Positions 38,543 through 47,190 are shown, counted from the first letter of the stretch. The stretch: 64,000 nucleotides of DNA from Svornostia abyssi (GCA_024666565.1 CP088295.1:4774001-4838000); one strand, 5' to 3'. A program made the numbers and translations. The notes: generated by a model not told the origin, from the letters alone.

Positions 38543-40153
38543 CTAGCGCGGGGCGGGCGGGGTCGGGCTCTGCGCTTGCTGCTGCTGCTGCTGCGCCTGT
38601 CCGGTCCACTCGGCGTACCGCAGGCCCGGCAGCGCGGGCGGCAGGACTGCGGCCTCGTCGGCGCTGACCTGGTCGGCGTCGGGGCTCGCCCCGTCGTCGA
38701 GCACCCACGTGTCCTTCGAGCCGCCGCCGCGCGACGAGTTCACGATCATCGACCCCTCGTTCATCGCCACGCGCGTGAGCCCGCCGGGCACGATCTTGAT
38801 CTTCTCGCCGAACACCGCGAACGGCCGCAGGTCGACGTGCCGCGGCGCCAGGGTGCCGTCGACCCCGGCGGTCGGCACCGTCGAGAGCTTGACGACCTCT
38901 TGGGCGATCCACTTCTCGGGCTGGCGCAGAATGACCTCCCGCAGCCCCTCCAGCTCATCGGCGGGCGTGGACGGCCCGATGAAGACGCCCTTGCCGCCGG
39001 ACTCCCCGGTCGGCTTGAAGACCAGCTGGTCCATGCGCTCGAGCGCGTAGCGGCACTGCTCGGGGTCGCCGAGCAGGTACGTCTTGACGTTCTGCAGGAT
39101 CGGCTCCTCGCCGAGGTAGAACTTGATCATCTCCGGGACGTAGTGGTAGACGGCCTTGTCGTCGGCCACCCCGGTCCCGACCGCGTTGGCGAGCGCCACA
39201 GACCCGGCGCGATAGGCGCGCATGAGCCCGGGCACGCCGAGCAGGGAGTCGGGGCGGAACTCGAGCGGGTCGATGAAGTCGTCGTCGAGGCGGCGGTACA
39301 CGGCGTGCACGCGCTTCAGGCCGCTCGTCGTGCGCATGTACAGCACGTCGTCGCGGACGACCAGATCGGAGGCCTCGACGAGCTCCACGCCCATCTGACG
39401 CGCGAGGAACGAGTGCTCGAAGTACGCGCTGTTCATCGAGCCCGGCGTCCACACCACGACGGTCGCCTCGCCTTCGGCGGCGGGCGCGACGGCGCGCAGC
39501 GCGGCGAGGAGGAGCTGCGGGTAGTGGTCGACCGGCCGCACGCGGTACGTGTTGAAGAGCTGCGGCACGAGCCGCGTCATCGCGGTGCGGTTCTCCAGCA
39601 CGTAGCTGATGCCGGACGGGGTGCGGACGTTGTCCTCGAGCACCCGCCAGGAGCCGTCGGCGTCGCGGACGAGGTCGCAGCCCGCGACGTGGCAGTACAC
39701 CCCGCCCGGCGGCCGGATGCCGTGGACCTGCCGCGCGAAGTTCGGCCGGCTGACGACGAGCTGCCAGGGGATGATGCCCTCGTGGACGATCTCCCGCGCG
39801 TGGTAGACGTCGTCGACGAAGTGGTTGAGCGCGCGGATCCGCTGCGCCAGGCCGCGCTTGATGTGATCCCACTCGTGCGACGGCATGATCCGCGGCACGA
39901 GGTCGAGCGGGAACGGGCGGTCCTTGACCGGGCCGTCCTCGCCGGTCGCGTCGAAGGTGATGCCCTGCTGGATGAAGATCGCGTCGCGCCGCCGACCGGC
40001 CCCCGCCAGCTCTGCCGGCCCGAGGCGCGTGAGTTCGGCGACGAGCGCCTGCGCGTATTCGCGCGGCACGCCTCCGGGCCCGAACACCTCGTCGAAGATT
40101 CCCGCCGGCGGGCGATAGACGTGGGGCTCACGGAGCATGATCGGCTCGTTCAT
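38543..40153 (-). CDS. Circularly permuted ATP-grasp type 2 protein
   Basis: A 536-aa predicted ATP-dependent carboxylate-amine ligase (DUF404/407-type). Recognisable: MPSHEWDHIKRGLAQRIRAL, RPPGGVYCHVAGCDLVRD, SWRVLEDNVRTPSGISYVLE (metal-binding Glu and Asn), VFKPTGESGGKGVFIGP (ATP-binding loop) and LRPFAVFGEKIKIVPGGLTRVA. The C-terminus ends in a Gln-rich stretch (QAQQQQQQAQ). It would join an amine and a carboxylate, perhaps making the peptide that the downstream transglutaminase handles. Start at ATG 40153; GACAAT 8 nt upstream may be its -10. Confidence 0.9.
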   Translation of the reverse strand: MNEPIMLREPHVYRPPAGIFDEVFGPGGVPREYAQALVAELTRLGPAELAGAGRRRDAIFIQQGITFDATGEDGPVKDRPFPLDLVPRIMPSHEWDHIKRGLAQRIRALNHFVDDVYHAREIVHEGIIPWQLVVSRPNFARQVHGIRPPGGVYCHVAGCDLVRDADGSWRVLEDNVRTPSGISYVLENRTAMTRLVPQLFNTYRVRPVDHYPQLLLAALRAVAPAAEGEATVVVWTPGSMNSAYFEHSFLARQMGVELVEASDLVVRDDVLYMRTTSGLKRVHAVYRRLDDDFIDPLEFRPDSLLGVPGLMRAYRAGSVALANAVGTGVADDKAVYHYVPEMIKFYLGEEPILQNVKTYLLGDPEQCRYALERMDQLVFKPTGESGGKGVFIGPSTPADELEGLREVILRQPEKWIAQEVVKLSTVPTAGVDGTLAPRHVDLRPFAVFGEKIKIVPGGLTRVAMNEGSMIVNSSRGGGSKDTWVLDDGASPDADQVSADEAAVLPPALPGLRYAEWTGQAQQQQQQAQSPTPPAPR

Positions 40154-40160
40154 CTGCGTC

Positions 40161-40231
40161 GATTGTCCACGACCGGCGCGGGGGCGCGCCACCGCCAGTC
40201 GGTCGAGAGTCCGGCCCGCCGGATTGTCCAC
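40161..40231. repeat. Direct repeat gattgtccac, two copies
   Basis: Copies at 40161-40170 and 40222-40231, 61 nt apart, in the 116-nt gap before the ATP-grasp gene. On the minus strand each reads GTGGACAATC; the copy nearest the gene puts GACAAT at a -10 position. Could be a regulator site or paired promoters. Confidence 0.35.
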
Positions 40232-40269
40232 CGCGCCGAGGAGTCCACGCGGGCGCCGTACTACCCGCC

Positions 40270-40947
40270 CTAGTCGGGGCTGACGACGCCCAGCAGATAC
40301 GTCATCCGCGCCGAGACGGGTGCCAGTTCGGTGACGACGTCCTCGATGCGGTCCTCCTGGACCCGGACGAGGACGAGCTCGTGGAGCCCCGCCATGAGCG
40401 CCAGTCCCTGTTCTGGCGAGATCTCGCGCGAGGGGACGTCGGCGTGCCGCTGCCGCGCCTCGTCGTGCAGCGTGATCAGCACGTCGGCGAGCCGCTGGAG
40501 ACCGGCGTGGCGCACCTCCAGAGCCCGGGGACCGAGCGAGGTCATCTCGGCGATCCCCGCACGCGCGAGCGCCGGCACCGCCGTGAGCCCGGTGAGGTAG
40601 ACCTCCGAGGCCCCGGCGATCTCGGCAAACCAGTCGTCGCGCGGGGTGAGGCTGTTCTCGAACAGCCAGACGAGCCGGTCGACCGAGACCTCGTACAGCG
40701 CGAGGTAGCACTCATCGCGGTCGCGGAAGTGCTCGTAGAACGTGCGCCGCGACGCCCGCGCGTGCCGGACGACATCGGCCACCGTGGATCCTGCGAGTCC
40801 ACGCTCCTGGATCGCGGCGGCCATGCCGACGAGCAGCCGCTCACGCGCGGTCGCAGGGGGCGCGCCCGTGAGGAGCGTCCAGAGGCCCGCGGCGTCGTCC
40901 GCCGAGATCGCAGGAGATTGCCGGTGCTCGCGCCGGGCGCTGGGCAT
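40270..40947 (-). CDS. TetR-family transcriptional regulator upstream of the ATP-grasp module
   Basis: A 225-aa regulator. HTH: RERLLVGMAAAIQERGLAGS then VVRHARASRRTFYEHFRDRDE. I start at ATG 40947 (MPSARREHRQ) because a TACCTT box lies 6 nt upstream; an earlier GTG at 40974 would place the box inside the gene. It lies on the same strand as, and 116 nt upstream of, the ATP-grasp/alpha-E/transglutaminase genes. Two near-identical inverted repeats at 41003-41041 are probably its operators. Confidence 0.88.
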   Translation of the reverse strand: MPSARREHRQSPAISADDAAGLWTLLTGAPPATARERLLVGMAAAIQERGLAGSTVADVVRHARASRRTFYEHFRDRDECYLALYEVSVDRLVWLFENSLTPRDDWFAEIAGASEVYLTGLTAVPALARAGIAEMTSLGPRALEVRHAGLQRLADVLITLHDEARQRHADVPSREISPEQGLALMAGLHELVLVRVQEDRIEDVVTELAPVSARMTYLLGVVSPD

Positions 40948-40953
40948 CCCGTG

Positions 40954-40959
40954 AAGGTA
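40954..40959 (-). promoter_or_regulatory. Candidate -10 (TACCTT), 6 nt before tetR
   Basis: TAnnnT directly upstream of ATG 40947, no Shine-Dalgarno; suggests a leaderless transcript and supports the start choice. Confidence 0.4.
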
Positions 40960-41002
40960 CCGGCTGGTCCGCACGCTCGCCTTGACACGAAGTCAGGGTC
41001 GA

Positions 41003-41041
41003 GGTACGTTCCCGTACCGTCGCAAGGTACATCCCCGTACC
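41003..41041. promoter_or_regulatory. Two tandem inverted-repeat operators
   Basis: Site 1, 41003-41018: ggtacg-ttcc-cgtacc (perfect 6-bp arms). Site 2, 41026-41041: ggtac-atcccc-gtacc. They share 13 of 16 positions and are 23 bp apart, near two helical turns. They lie 44 bp above the tetR -10 box, so autoregulation by that TetR is likely. Confidence 0.65.
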
Positions 41042-41092
41042 CTGCGGCGAGCACGCGCCAGGCTCGGGTGCGCGCACCACAGGACAGGGCAT

Positions 41093-41128
41093 GGCCGGCG
41101 GTTTCCCCCTCGATGAAACCCGCCGGCC
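41093..41128 (-). terminator. Hairpin after the tetR gene ending at 41144
   Basis: ggccggcg / cgccggcc plus gtttc / gaaac with one bulged C, 9-nt loop. It follows the stop of the tetR at 41144-41752 by 15 nt and separates it from the next tetR. Confidence 0.6.
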
Positions 41129-41143
41129 ACCCGCCCGCGGGCG

Positions 41144-41752
41144 TCAGCGCGTCTCGAGGACGACCGACCGGATGAGCCCGTCGACCGTCGGCGCGAGCTC
41201 CTGCAGCCGATCACCGCGCCCCGCGTCGAACTCACGCAGCACCAGCTCGTTGATCCCGCCGACCACCGCCGCCGCCATCTCCAGGGTCATGGGGCGGATC
41301 CCCGCGCCCGGCTGCAGCTGCGCAGCACCCGCGAAGAGCGACCGCATCCCCTCGGCGAAGCGCTCGTGCTGCTCCCGGCGCACGGCCAGGCACGCGGGGC
41401 CGCCGCCGAAGATGTCGCTCAGCGAGGCGCGGGCGATCACGGGCTCGGCGGCCATCGTGGCGAGGTACACCTGCGTGAGCCTGGTGATGAGGTCGCCGAT
41501 CTGCTGCTCCGGGCGCAGCGCCCGCGCCTGCTCCTCGGCCACCCGGTCGCACCCCTCGCGATACAGCGCGATGAAGCACGCCTCCTTGTCGGCGAAGTGC
41601 TCGTAGAAGGTGCGCTTCGAGACACGCGCGTGACGCACGATGTCGTTCATCGTGACGTCGACCAGCCGGCGCTCCTTCAGCGCCAGCGCGAGCCCGCCGA
41701 TGAGGCGCTCTCGCGTGGCGGACCCGTCCGTGGCCGCAGGCGTCGTCGACAT
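41144..41752 (-). CDS. TetR-family transcriptional regulator divergent from an MFS transporter
   Basis: A 202-aa regulator with HTH RERLIGGLALALKERRLV and DIVRHARVSKRTFYEHFADKE. The ATG at 41752 (MSTTPAATDG) is supported by TACGGT 6 nt upstream. Divergent from the MFS gene across 227 nt that contain a perfect gcatcc-gt-ggatgc palindrome (41836-41849). Most likely it controls that exporter. Confidence 0.88.
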   Translation of the reverse strand: MSTTPAATDGSATRERLIGGLALALKERRLVDVTMNDIVRHARVSKRTFYEHFADKEACFIALYREGCDRVAEEQARALRPEQQIGDLITRLTQVYLATMAAEPVIARASLSDIFGGGPACLAVRREQHERFAEGMRSLFAGAAQLQPGAGIRPMTLEMAAAVVGGINELVLREFDAGRGDRLQELAPTVDGLIRSVVLETR

Positions 41753-41758
41753 GGCCGA

Positions 41759-41764
41759 ACCGTA
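41759..41764 (-). promoter_or_regulatory. Candidate -10 (TACGGT), 6 nt before tetR at 41752
   Basis: TAnnnT box adjoining the ATG; leaderless arrangement. Confidence 0.4.
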
Positions 41765-41835
41765 TCCCGCCTCCATGTGACACGGGATTCTGCCACCGAT
41801 GGTTGGTTCCGCGGCGCGGTGGTTCGGCCGTGCGC

Positions 41836-41849
41836 GCATCCGTGGATGC
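41836..41849. promoter_or_regulatory. Palindrome between tetR and the MFS gene
   Basis: gcatcc and ggatgc with a 2-nt centre, perfect. A smaller one, gtgcc-tct-ggcac, is at 41876-41888. Either may be the TetR operator. Confidence 0.35.
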
Positions 41850-41963
41850 CAGGCGGTGCGGCGTGAGCCGGAACAGTGCCTCTGGCACGGGCCGGATCGC
41901 GGCGTGCCGACTGGCGCCGCGGGGCGCGTGCGGACGCACCGGCGCGTCGTGGAATCAACCATC

Positions 41964-41969
41964 TAGTCT
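41964..41969 (+). promoter_or_regulatory. Candidate -10 (TAGTCT), 10 nt before the MFS gene
   Basis: TAnnnT close to ATG 41980; no Shine-Dalgarno. Confidence 0.3.
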
Positions 41970-41979
41970 CGGTGACCGG

Positions 41980-43200
41980 ATGGAGGCCGGCGCGCATCGG
42001 GAACGGGTGGCCGCGGCCCTGCGCGAGCACCCGATCGCGGGTGCCGCGTTCGGCGTGTGGCTCGCGACCCTGCTCGGATTCCTGGCGATCGGCGCGGTCC
42101 TCCCGGTCCTCCCGAGGTACGTCAAGGGCCCGATCGGCGGCAGCGACATCGCCGTGGGCATCGTGGTCGGCGCCTTTGCGCTCTCGGCCGTCATCGGCCG
42201 CCCGATCGCGGGGCGCCTCGCCGACCTCTACGGCCGCAAGCCCGTCGTCCTCGCCGGCCTGCTGCTCATGGCCGTCTCGTCCGCGCTGCTGCTCATCCCG
42301 GGCGGCGTCGCATGGCTCGTCTTCGCCCGCCTCGTCGTCGGTGTCGGCGATGGCTGGCTGTTCACCGCCGCCGTCACGTGGGTCGTGGATCTGGCGCCGG
42401 CCGACCGGCGGGGCCAGACGATCGGGCTGTTCGGGATTGCGGTGTGGGGCGGCCTGAGCGTCGGCAGCGTGCTCGGTCAGGCGGTCTACGACGCCGCCTC
42501 GTACGACGCGGTCTGGCTCATGGCCGCCGCGCTGCCCCTTGCCGGCGCCGCGCTCGCGCTGCGGCTGCGCGACCCCCACGAACCCGTGCCGGCCGCCAGC
42601 CGCCCGGGCTTCGCCCTGCCCCGCGAGGCGGTGGCGCCGGGCCTCGCCCTCGCGCTCGCGAACATCGGCTTCGGCACGATGGCCGGCTTCGTCGTGCTGC
42701 ACCTCGACGCCCGCGACATCGCGCACAGCGCCACGGCGTTCACGGTCTTCGCCGCCGCGGTCGTGTTCACGCGCCTGTTCGCAGGACGCGTGCCCGACCG
42801 GTTCGGCGCGGCCCCGACGGCGGCCGTGGCCTTCACCGCCGAGGCCGTGGGCATGGGGCTGCTCGCGCTCGCGCAGAGCTTCCCCGTCGCACTCGCCGGC
42901 TCACTCGTGATGGGCTGCGGGTTCTCCCTGCTCTTTCCCGCGCTGGCGCTCGCGGTCGTGAGCCGTGTCGACGAGCGCCAGCGCGGGATGGCGCTCGGAG
43001 CGTTCACCGCGTTCTTCGACATCGGCGTGGGTCTGGGCGGCCCGCTCGCGGGCGCGGTCGCAGCGGTGTCGGGCTATCCGGAGGCGTTCTGGATGGGCGC
43101 GGCGTGCGCGGCCGTCGGCGGCGTCATCGCGACGCGGAGCGCGCGTGGCGCGGGTGCCGGCCCCGGCCAGCACGCACCGCCGGCGCCGGCACCCGGCTGA
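41980..43200 (+). CDS. Major facilitator superfamily transporter
   Basis: A 406-aa membrane protein with about 12 helices. The MFS signature between helices 2 and 3 is GRLADLYGRKPVVLAG; a second one is between helices 8 and 9 (RVPDRFGAAPT). The length and the LVVGVGDGWLFTAAVTWVVD segment fit the drug:H+ antiporter-like or sugar-efflux subfamilies. The start was placed at MEAGAHRERV, after which the hydrophobic core begins. Divergent TetR upstream; an HxlR regulator starts 38 nt downstream. Probably an exporter of a small molecule sensed by one of these regulators. Confidence 0.88.
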   Translation: MEAGAHRERVAAALREHPIAGAAFGVWLATLLGFLAIGAVLPVLPRYVKGPIGGSDIAVGIVVGAFALSAVIGRPIAGRLADLYGRKPVVLAGLLLMAVSSALLLIPGGVAWLVFARLVVGVGDGWLFTAAVTWVVDLAPADRRGQTIGLFGIAVWGGLSVGSVLGQAVYDAASYDAVWLMAAALPLAGAALALRLRDPHEPVPAASRPGFALPREAVAPGLALALANIGFGTMAGFVVLHLDARDIAHSATAFTVFAAAVVFTRLFAGRVPDRFGAAPTAAVAFTAEAVGMGLLALAQSFPVALAGSLVMGCGFSLLFPALALAVVSRVDERQRGMALGAFTAFFDIGVGLGGPLAGAVAAVSGYPEAFWMGAACAAVGGVIATRSARGAGAGPGQHAPPAPAPG

Positions 43201-43201
43201 T

Positions 43202-43231
43202 GGTTGTGTGACGCAACCCAGCGGGTAGCAT
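43202..43231 (+). promoter_or_regulatory. Promoter and inverted repeat of the HxlR gene
   Basis: Inverted repeat ggttgtg-tga-cgcaacc (43202-43218, one mismatch) overlaps a TTGTGT -35-like box; TAGCAT (43226-43231) is 7 nt before ATG 43239. Looks like an autoregulated leaderless promoter. Confidence 0.45.
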
Positions 43232-43238
43232 GCAGGTG

Positions 43239-43712
43239 ATGCTCCCGAACACGTACGAGGGCCAGAACTGCTCGATCGCCCGGGCACTCGAGCTCGTGGG
43301 CGAGCGGTGGACGCTGCTCATCCTGCGCGAGTCGTTCCTCGGCGTCCGCCGCTTCGACCGCTTCCAGTCCCGGCTCGGCATCGCGCGCAACGTGCTGCGC
43401 GACCGGCTCGGGCGGCTCGTCGAGGAGGGCGTCCTCGAGCGCCGGCAGTACCAGGAGCGCCCCGCGCGGTACGAGTACCGCCTCACCGAGAAGGGCCGCG
43501 ACCTGTGGCCGATCGTCATGGCCCTCGCCCACTACGGCGACCAGTACTACGCCCCGGACGGGCCGCCGCGGATCTTCCGGCACAAGGACTGTGGCGGGGA
43601 GCTCGACGACCGTCGCCGCTGCACGCGCTGCGGCGCCGACGTCGGCCTCCGCGAGGTGCAGATCACCGCCGGCCCGGGCGCGATCGCCGCCGACGAGGTC
43701 ATTCCGGCGTAA
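43239..43712 (+). CDS. HxlR-family regulator with a C-terminal zinc-ribbon-like tail
   Basis: A 157-aa winged-helix regulator: NTYEGQNCSIARALELVGER, WTLLILRESFLGVRRFDRFQ, RLGIARNVLRDRLGRLVEEG and the wing RYEYRLTEKGRDLWPIV. The conserved N-terminal Cys (NCSIA) is a redox-sensing position in some HxlR proteins. Beyond the usual 110-residue domain there is an added C-terminal region with HKDCGG and CTRCGA, resembling a small zinc ribbon. ATG 43239 is preferred to ATG 43230 because the latter overlaps the -10 box. It converges with and overlaps marR by 14 nt. Confidence 0.88.
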   Translation: MLPNTYEGQNCSIARALELVGERWTLLILRESFLGVRRFDRFQSRLGIARNVLRDRLGRLVEEGVLERRQYQERPARYEYRLTEKGRDLWPIVMALAHYGDQYYAPDGPPRIFRHKDCGGELDDRRRCTRCGADVGLREVQITAGPGAIAADEVIPA

Positions 43713-44199
43713 CGACGCCCGCCGCCGTGGCCATCTCGAGCCACGTGCACTCCTGACAGGTGCAGCGCAGGAGCTTGGCGGAGATGCGCGTGAGCGCCGC
43801 GAGGTCCTCCTCGTCGAGATGCTGGCCGAAGTGCTCCTCGACGAGCTCGAGCAGCACCGGTGACGCCTTCGCCTCGGCCTCGAAGCCCGCGGGTGTGAGT
43901 CGCGCGTAGGTGGCACGGCGGTCCTCGCGCGGCGTGATCCGCTCGACGAGGCCGGCCTCCTCCATGCGCGCGACCAGGCGCGTGGCGCCGCCGCGGGAGA
44001 CGAGCAGCTCGTCGGCGAGCTCGTTCATGCGGCGCCCCTCCTCGGGCGCACCCGAGAGGCACGCGATGACCTCGTACCAGGCCATCGGCAACCCCGTCTG
44101 CGCCTCCAGGGTCGGGGCGATCCGATCGATCGTCCGCGCTTCGACCTGGAGCAGGCCGTAGAACGCGAGGAAGGCCGGAGTCTTCATGTGATCACCCAT
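43699..44199 (-). CDS. MarR-family regulator with a C-terminal Cys cluster
   Basis: A 166-aa winged-helix regulator: LPMAWYEVIACLSGAPEEGRR, ELADELLVSRGGATRLVARM (recognition helix), and the wing ITPREDRRATYARLTPAG. The C-terminus carries LLRCTCQECTWLEM, three Cys in six residues, which could bind metal or react to oxidants. ATG at 44199 has a TACAAT box 10 nt upstream. Divergent from an MMPL transporter; the two promoters overlap, so it probably represses both. Confidence 0.88.
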   Translation of the reverse strand: MGDHMKTPAFLAFYGLLQVEARTIDRIAPTLEAQTGLPMAWYEVIACLSGAPEEGRRMNELADELLVSRGGATRLVARMEEAGLVERITPREDRRATYARLTPAGFEAEAKASPVLLELVEEHFGQHLDEEDLAALTRISAKLLRCTCQECTWLEMATAAGVVTPE

Positions 44200-44209
44200 C
44201 GTGTCGGAA

Positions 44210-44254
44210 ATTGTAGCTGAAACAGTTGACAGCTCAACCCTCACCTGGTTGTCT
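44210..44254. promoter_or_regulatory. Overlapping divergent promoters of marR and the MMPL gene
   Basis: Minus strand: TTGAGC-N16-TACAAT, -10 at 44210-44215. Plus strand: TTGACA (44226-44231)-N17-TTGTCT (44249-44254). An imperfect dyad agctg...cagct (44215-44234) lies across both, in unusually AT-rich DNA, and is a plausible MarR site. Confidence 0.6.
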
Positions 44255-44327
44255 TGCGGACGCAATCGTTGACGCGGTAACTCTTGCCGCAGAAACCAAC
44301 CCCTCCTCCCCAGGAAGGCCGACCGCC

Positions 44328-46483
44328 ATGACCGCCTCACCCGCACCCACTGCATCACCGCCTTCTCCCACCCTGCTCGGCCGGATGGCCGGGGCGATCG
44401 TGCGCCGCCGCGCGGTCGCCGTGGGCGTCTGGGTCGCCGCGCTCATCGCGGTGATCGCCCTCGCCCCGCGCCTCGCGGGCGAGTGGAGCGCGAACTACTC
44501 CACCCCGGGCTCAGACTCGAGCACGGCGGAGGAGCTGCTCGACGCACGCTTCCCTGAGCGGTCGGCCAACACACTCGACGTCGTCTGGCAGACCACCGCG
44601 GGGACGAGCGCCGCCGCGGCCGACGCGCGCGTGGACCAAGTCCTCGCCGAGCTTCAGGGCCTGGAGCGCGTGGGTGACGGCGTGACGACCGCGACTGCGG
44701 AGCGCTCGGCCGACGGCCGCACCGCCGTCGCCCGCATCCCCCTCGAGGACCGCCCGGCCAACGTGGCCGAGGTCAGCGGTGAGCAGCTCGTGTCGATCGC
44801 CGAACGCGGCGCAGGATCCGGCGTGAACATGGCGCTGGGTGGCCAGGTCATGGAGGAGTCCGAGCAGGGCGCGATCTCGTCAGAGGGCGTCGGCCTGCTG
44901 CTTGCACTCGTCATCCTGCTCGTGACCTTCGGCTCCGTCGTCGCCGCCGGCCTGCCGATGCTCACGGCGATCTTCGGCGTCGGGATCGCGGGCGCGCTCA
45001 TCACGGTCCTGGCCGCCGTCGTCGACACCCCTGACTGGGCCGAGCAGGTCGCCGCGATGGTCGGCATCGGCGTGGGCATCGACTACGCCCTGCTCATCGT
45101 CACGCGCTATCGCTCGGCCCTGCACGCGGGCGCCACACCGGGTGACGCGGTCGTCGAATCGATCTCCACCGCCGGCCGTTCCGTCCTCATCGCAGGCACC
45201 ACGGTCGTCGTCTCGATGCTCGGCCTCTTCCTCATGGGGCTGCCGTACCTGTACGGCGTCGCGCTCGCGACGAGCCTCGCCGTCCTCATCGTCATGCTCG
45301 CGTCGCTCACGCTGCTGCCCGCGCTGCTCGCGCTCGCCGGCACCCGCATCGAGCGGCTGCACATCCCGGGCGTCCGCCGCAGCAGCGGGCAGGACGGCGT
45401 CGTCGCGGCGCGGTTCAGCCGCCTGGTGCAGGGTCGCCCGTGGGCGGCGCTCGCGCTCGGGCTGCTCGCCGTCGGCGCGCTGGCGCTGCCGGTCGCCGGG
45501 CTGCGCCTCGGGTTCCCCGATGCGGGCAACGACGCGGCCAAGCGGGACACGCGGCAGGCGTACGACATGATCGCTCAGGGCTTCGGCGCCGGGGCGAACG
45601 GGCCGCTGCTGGTCGTCACCGACCTCGCCGAGGGCGGGACCACGAAGGCCGTCGGCGCGCTGCGCGAGCAGATCGCCGGAACGGGGGGGTCGCGGCGGTC
45701 TCCGCGCCGATCCTCAACGACGCGAAGGACACCGCGCTGCTGACGGTCCAGCCCGCGAGCTCGCCGCAGTCGGCGGCCACCGAGGACCTCGTCGCGGAGA
45801 TCCGCGACAGCGCGGTCGGCGCCTCCGGCCTCGACGCCCATGTCGGCGGGTTCACCGCGAGCACGGTCGACCAGTCCGAGACGACGGCCGCCCGGCTCCC
45901 GCTGTTCATCGGCGGCGTCGTCGTGCTCTCGTCGCTGCTGCTGCTCGTCGCGTTCCGCTCGGTGCTCATCCCGGTGAAGGCCGCCGCGATGAACCTGCTG
46001 AGCGTCGGCGCCGCGTACGGCGTGGTCTCGCTCGTCGCCGACGGCGGCGCGCTCGGCCAGCTCGTCGGGATCGACAACCCCACGCCGGTGCCGCCGTTCA
46101 TCCCGGTGATGATGTTCGCGATCCTCTTCGGGCTGAGCATGGACTACGAGGTCTTCCTGCTCTCCCGAATCCGCGAGGCGTTCCTGCGTGACGGTGACGC
46201 GCGCGGCGCGATCACCGAAGGCGTCGCCGGCACGGCCCGGGTCATCACCGCCGCGGCGGCGATCATGGTCGCGGTCTTCGGCGCCTTCATCCTGAGCGAC
46301 GAGGTGTTCCTCAAGCTCATCGGCGTCGGCATGGCGACCGCGATCTTCGTCGACGCGACGATCATCCGGATGGTGCTCGTCCCCGCGCTCATGCAGCTCA
46401 TGGGTCGCTGGACCTGGTGGATGCCGGCCTGGATGGAGAAGGTCGTCCCGAACGCCGAGCTGGAGCCCGCTCCGGCGCGGTGA
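44328..46483 (+). CDS. MMPL-family RND-type transporter (frame broken by one base)
   Basis: A membrane protein of the MMPL family, which exports lipids or drugs using the proton gradient. Two similar halves are seen: helices with GIGVGIDYALLIVTRYR in the first and ILFGLSMDYEVFLLSRIREA in the second (acidic residues of the proton path), each preceded by a soluble loop. The frame switches at seven G (45683-45689); one added base gives IAGTGGVAAVSAPILND and a 718-aa protein. ATG 44328 has AGGAAGG upstream. Divergent MarR and the terminator 46502-46538 delimit it as a single-gene unit. Probably an efflux pump induced by the MarR ligand. Confidence 0.88.
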
Positions 46484-46501
46484 GGCGACGGGTCCTGCTG
46501 T

Positions 46502-46538
46502 CGGGGGCGGGCGCGAGCATGTACCGCGCCCGCCCCCG
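46502..46538. terminator. Terminator hairpin after the MMPL gene
   Basis: Perfect 14-bp GC stem (46502-46515 with 46525-46538) and 9-nt loop, 18 nt after the stop. No T-tract. Confidence 0.7.
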
Positions 46539-46559
46539 ATGCGCATGGAGGTCCTCCTC

Positions 46560-47189
46560 ATGCCGCCTGACCCGTATCCCGTGACGTACGACGTGGCCTA
46601 TCCGGACCGCGAGCTCAACCGCCTCACGACGTTCTTCCGGATCTTCACCGTCATCCCGATCGCGATCGTGCTCGGCACGGTCAGCGGGGCCACCTGGTCC
46701 TCGACCTACGAGGGGACGACGACGTACGGCGCCGCCGCCGGAGGCATCCTCTTCGGCGGCCCGCTGCTCATGATCCTGTTCCGCGAGAAGTTCCCGCTGT
46801 GGTGGCAGGAGTGGAACCGCCAGCTGCTCGGGTTCAGCCTCCGAGTGGGCGTCTACATGGCGCTCCAGGACGACCGCTACCCCTCGACCGACGAGGCGCA
46901 GTCCGTCGCGCTGCACGTCCCCGAGGTCGACGCCAAGGAGGAGCTCAACCGCTTCCTGCCGCTCGTCAAGTGGTTCCTCGCCATCCCGCACTACATCGTG
47001 CTGGCGTTCCTGTGGATCGCGGTGTTCTTCGTCCTGATCTTCGCGTGGTTCGCCATCCTGTTCACGGGCCGCTATCCGCGCGGGGCGTTCGACTTCGTCG
47101 TCGGTGTCGAGCGCTGGCACGTGCGCGTGATCTCCTACGCGCTGCTGCTCGTGACCGACCGCTACCCGCCGTTCGCGCTGAAGCCGTAG
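46560..47189 (+). CDS. DUF4389 membrane protein
   Basis: A 209-aa protein with three or four membrane helices and the pattern of DUF4389: YPVTYDVAYPDRELNRLTTF near the start, and a second unit EELNRFLPLVKWFLAIPHYIV, FTGRYPRGAFDFVVGVERW and VISYALLLVTDRYPPF. I start at ATG 46560 because GGAGG lies 8 nt before it. The family has no known function; it often sits near transporters or cell-envelope genes. It converges with the GGDEF-EAL gene (1-nt gap). Confidence 0.85.
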   Translation: MPPDPYPVTYDVAYPDRELNRLTTFFRIFTVIPIAIVLGTVSGATWSSTYEGTTTYGAAAGGILFGGPLLMILFREKFPLWWQEWNRQLLGFSLRVGVYMALQDDRYPSTDEAQSVALHVPEVDAKEELNRFLPLVKWFLAIPHYIVLAFLWIAVFFVLIFAWFAILFTGRYPRGAFDFVVGVERWHVRVISYALLLVTDRYPPFALKP

Positions 47190-47190
47190 G

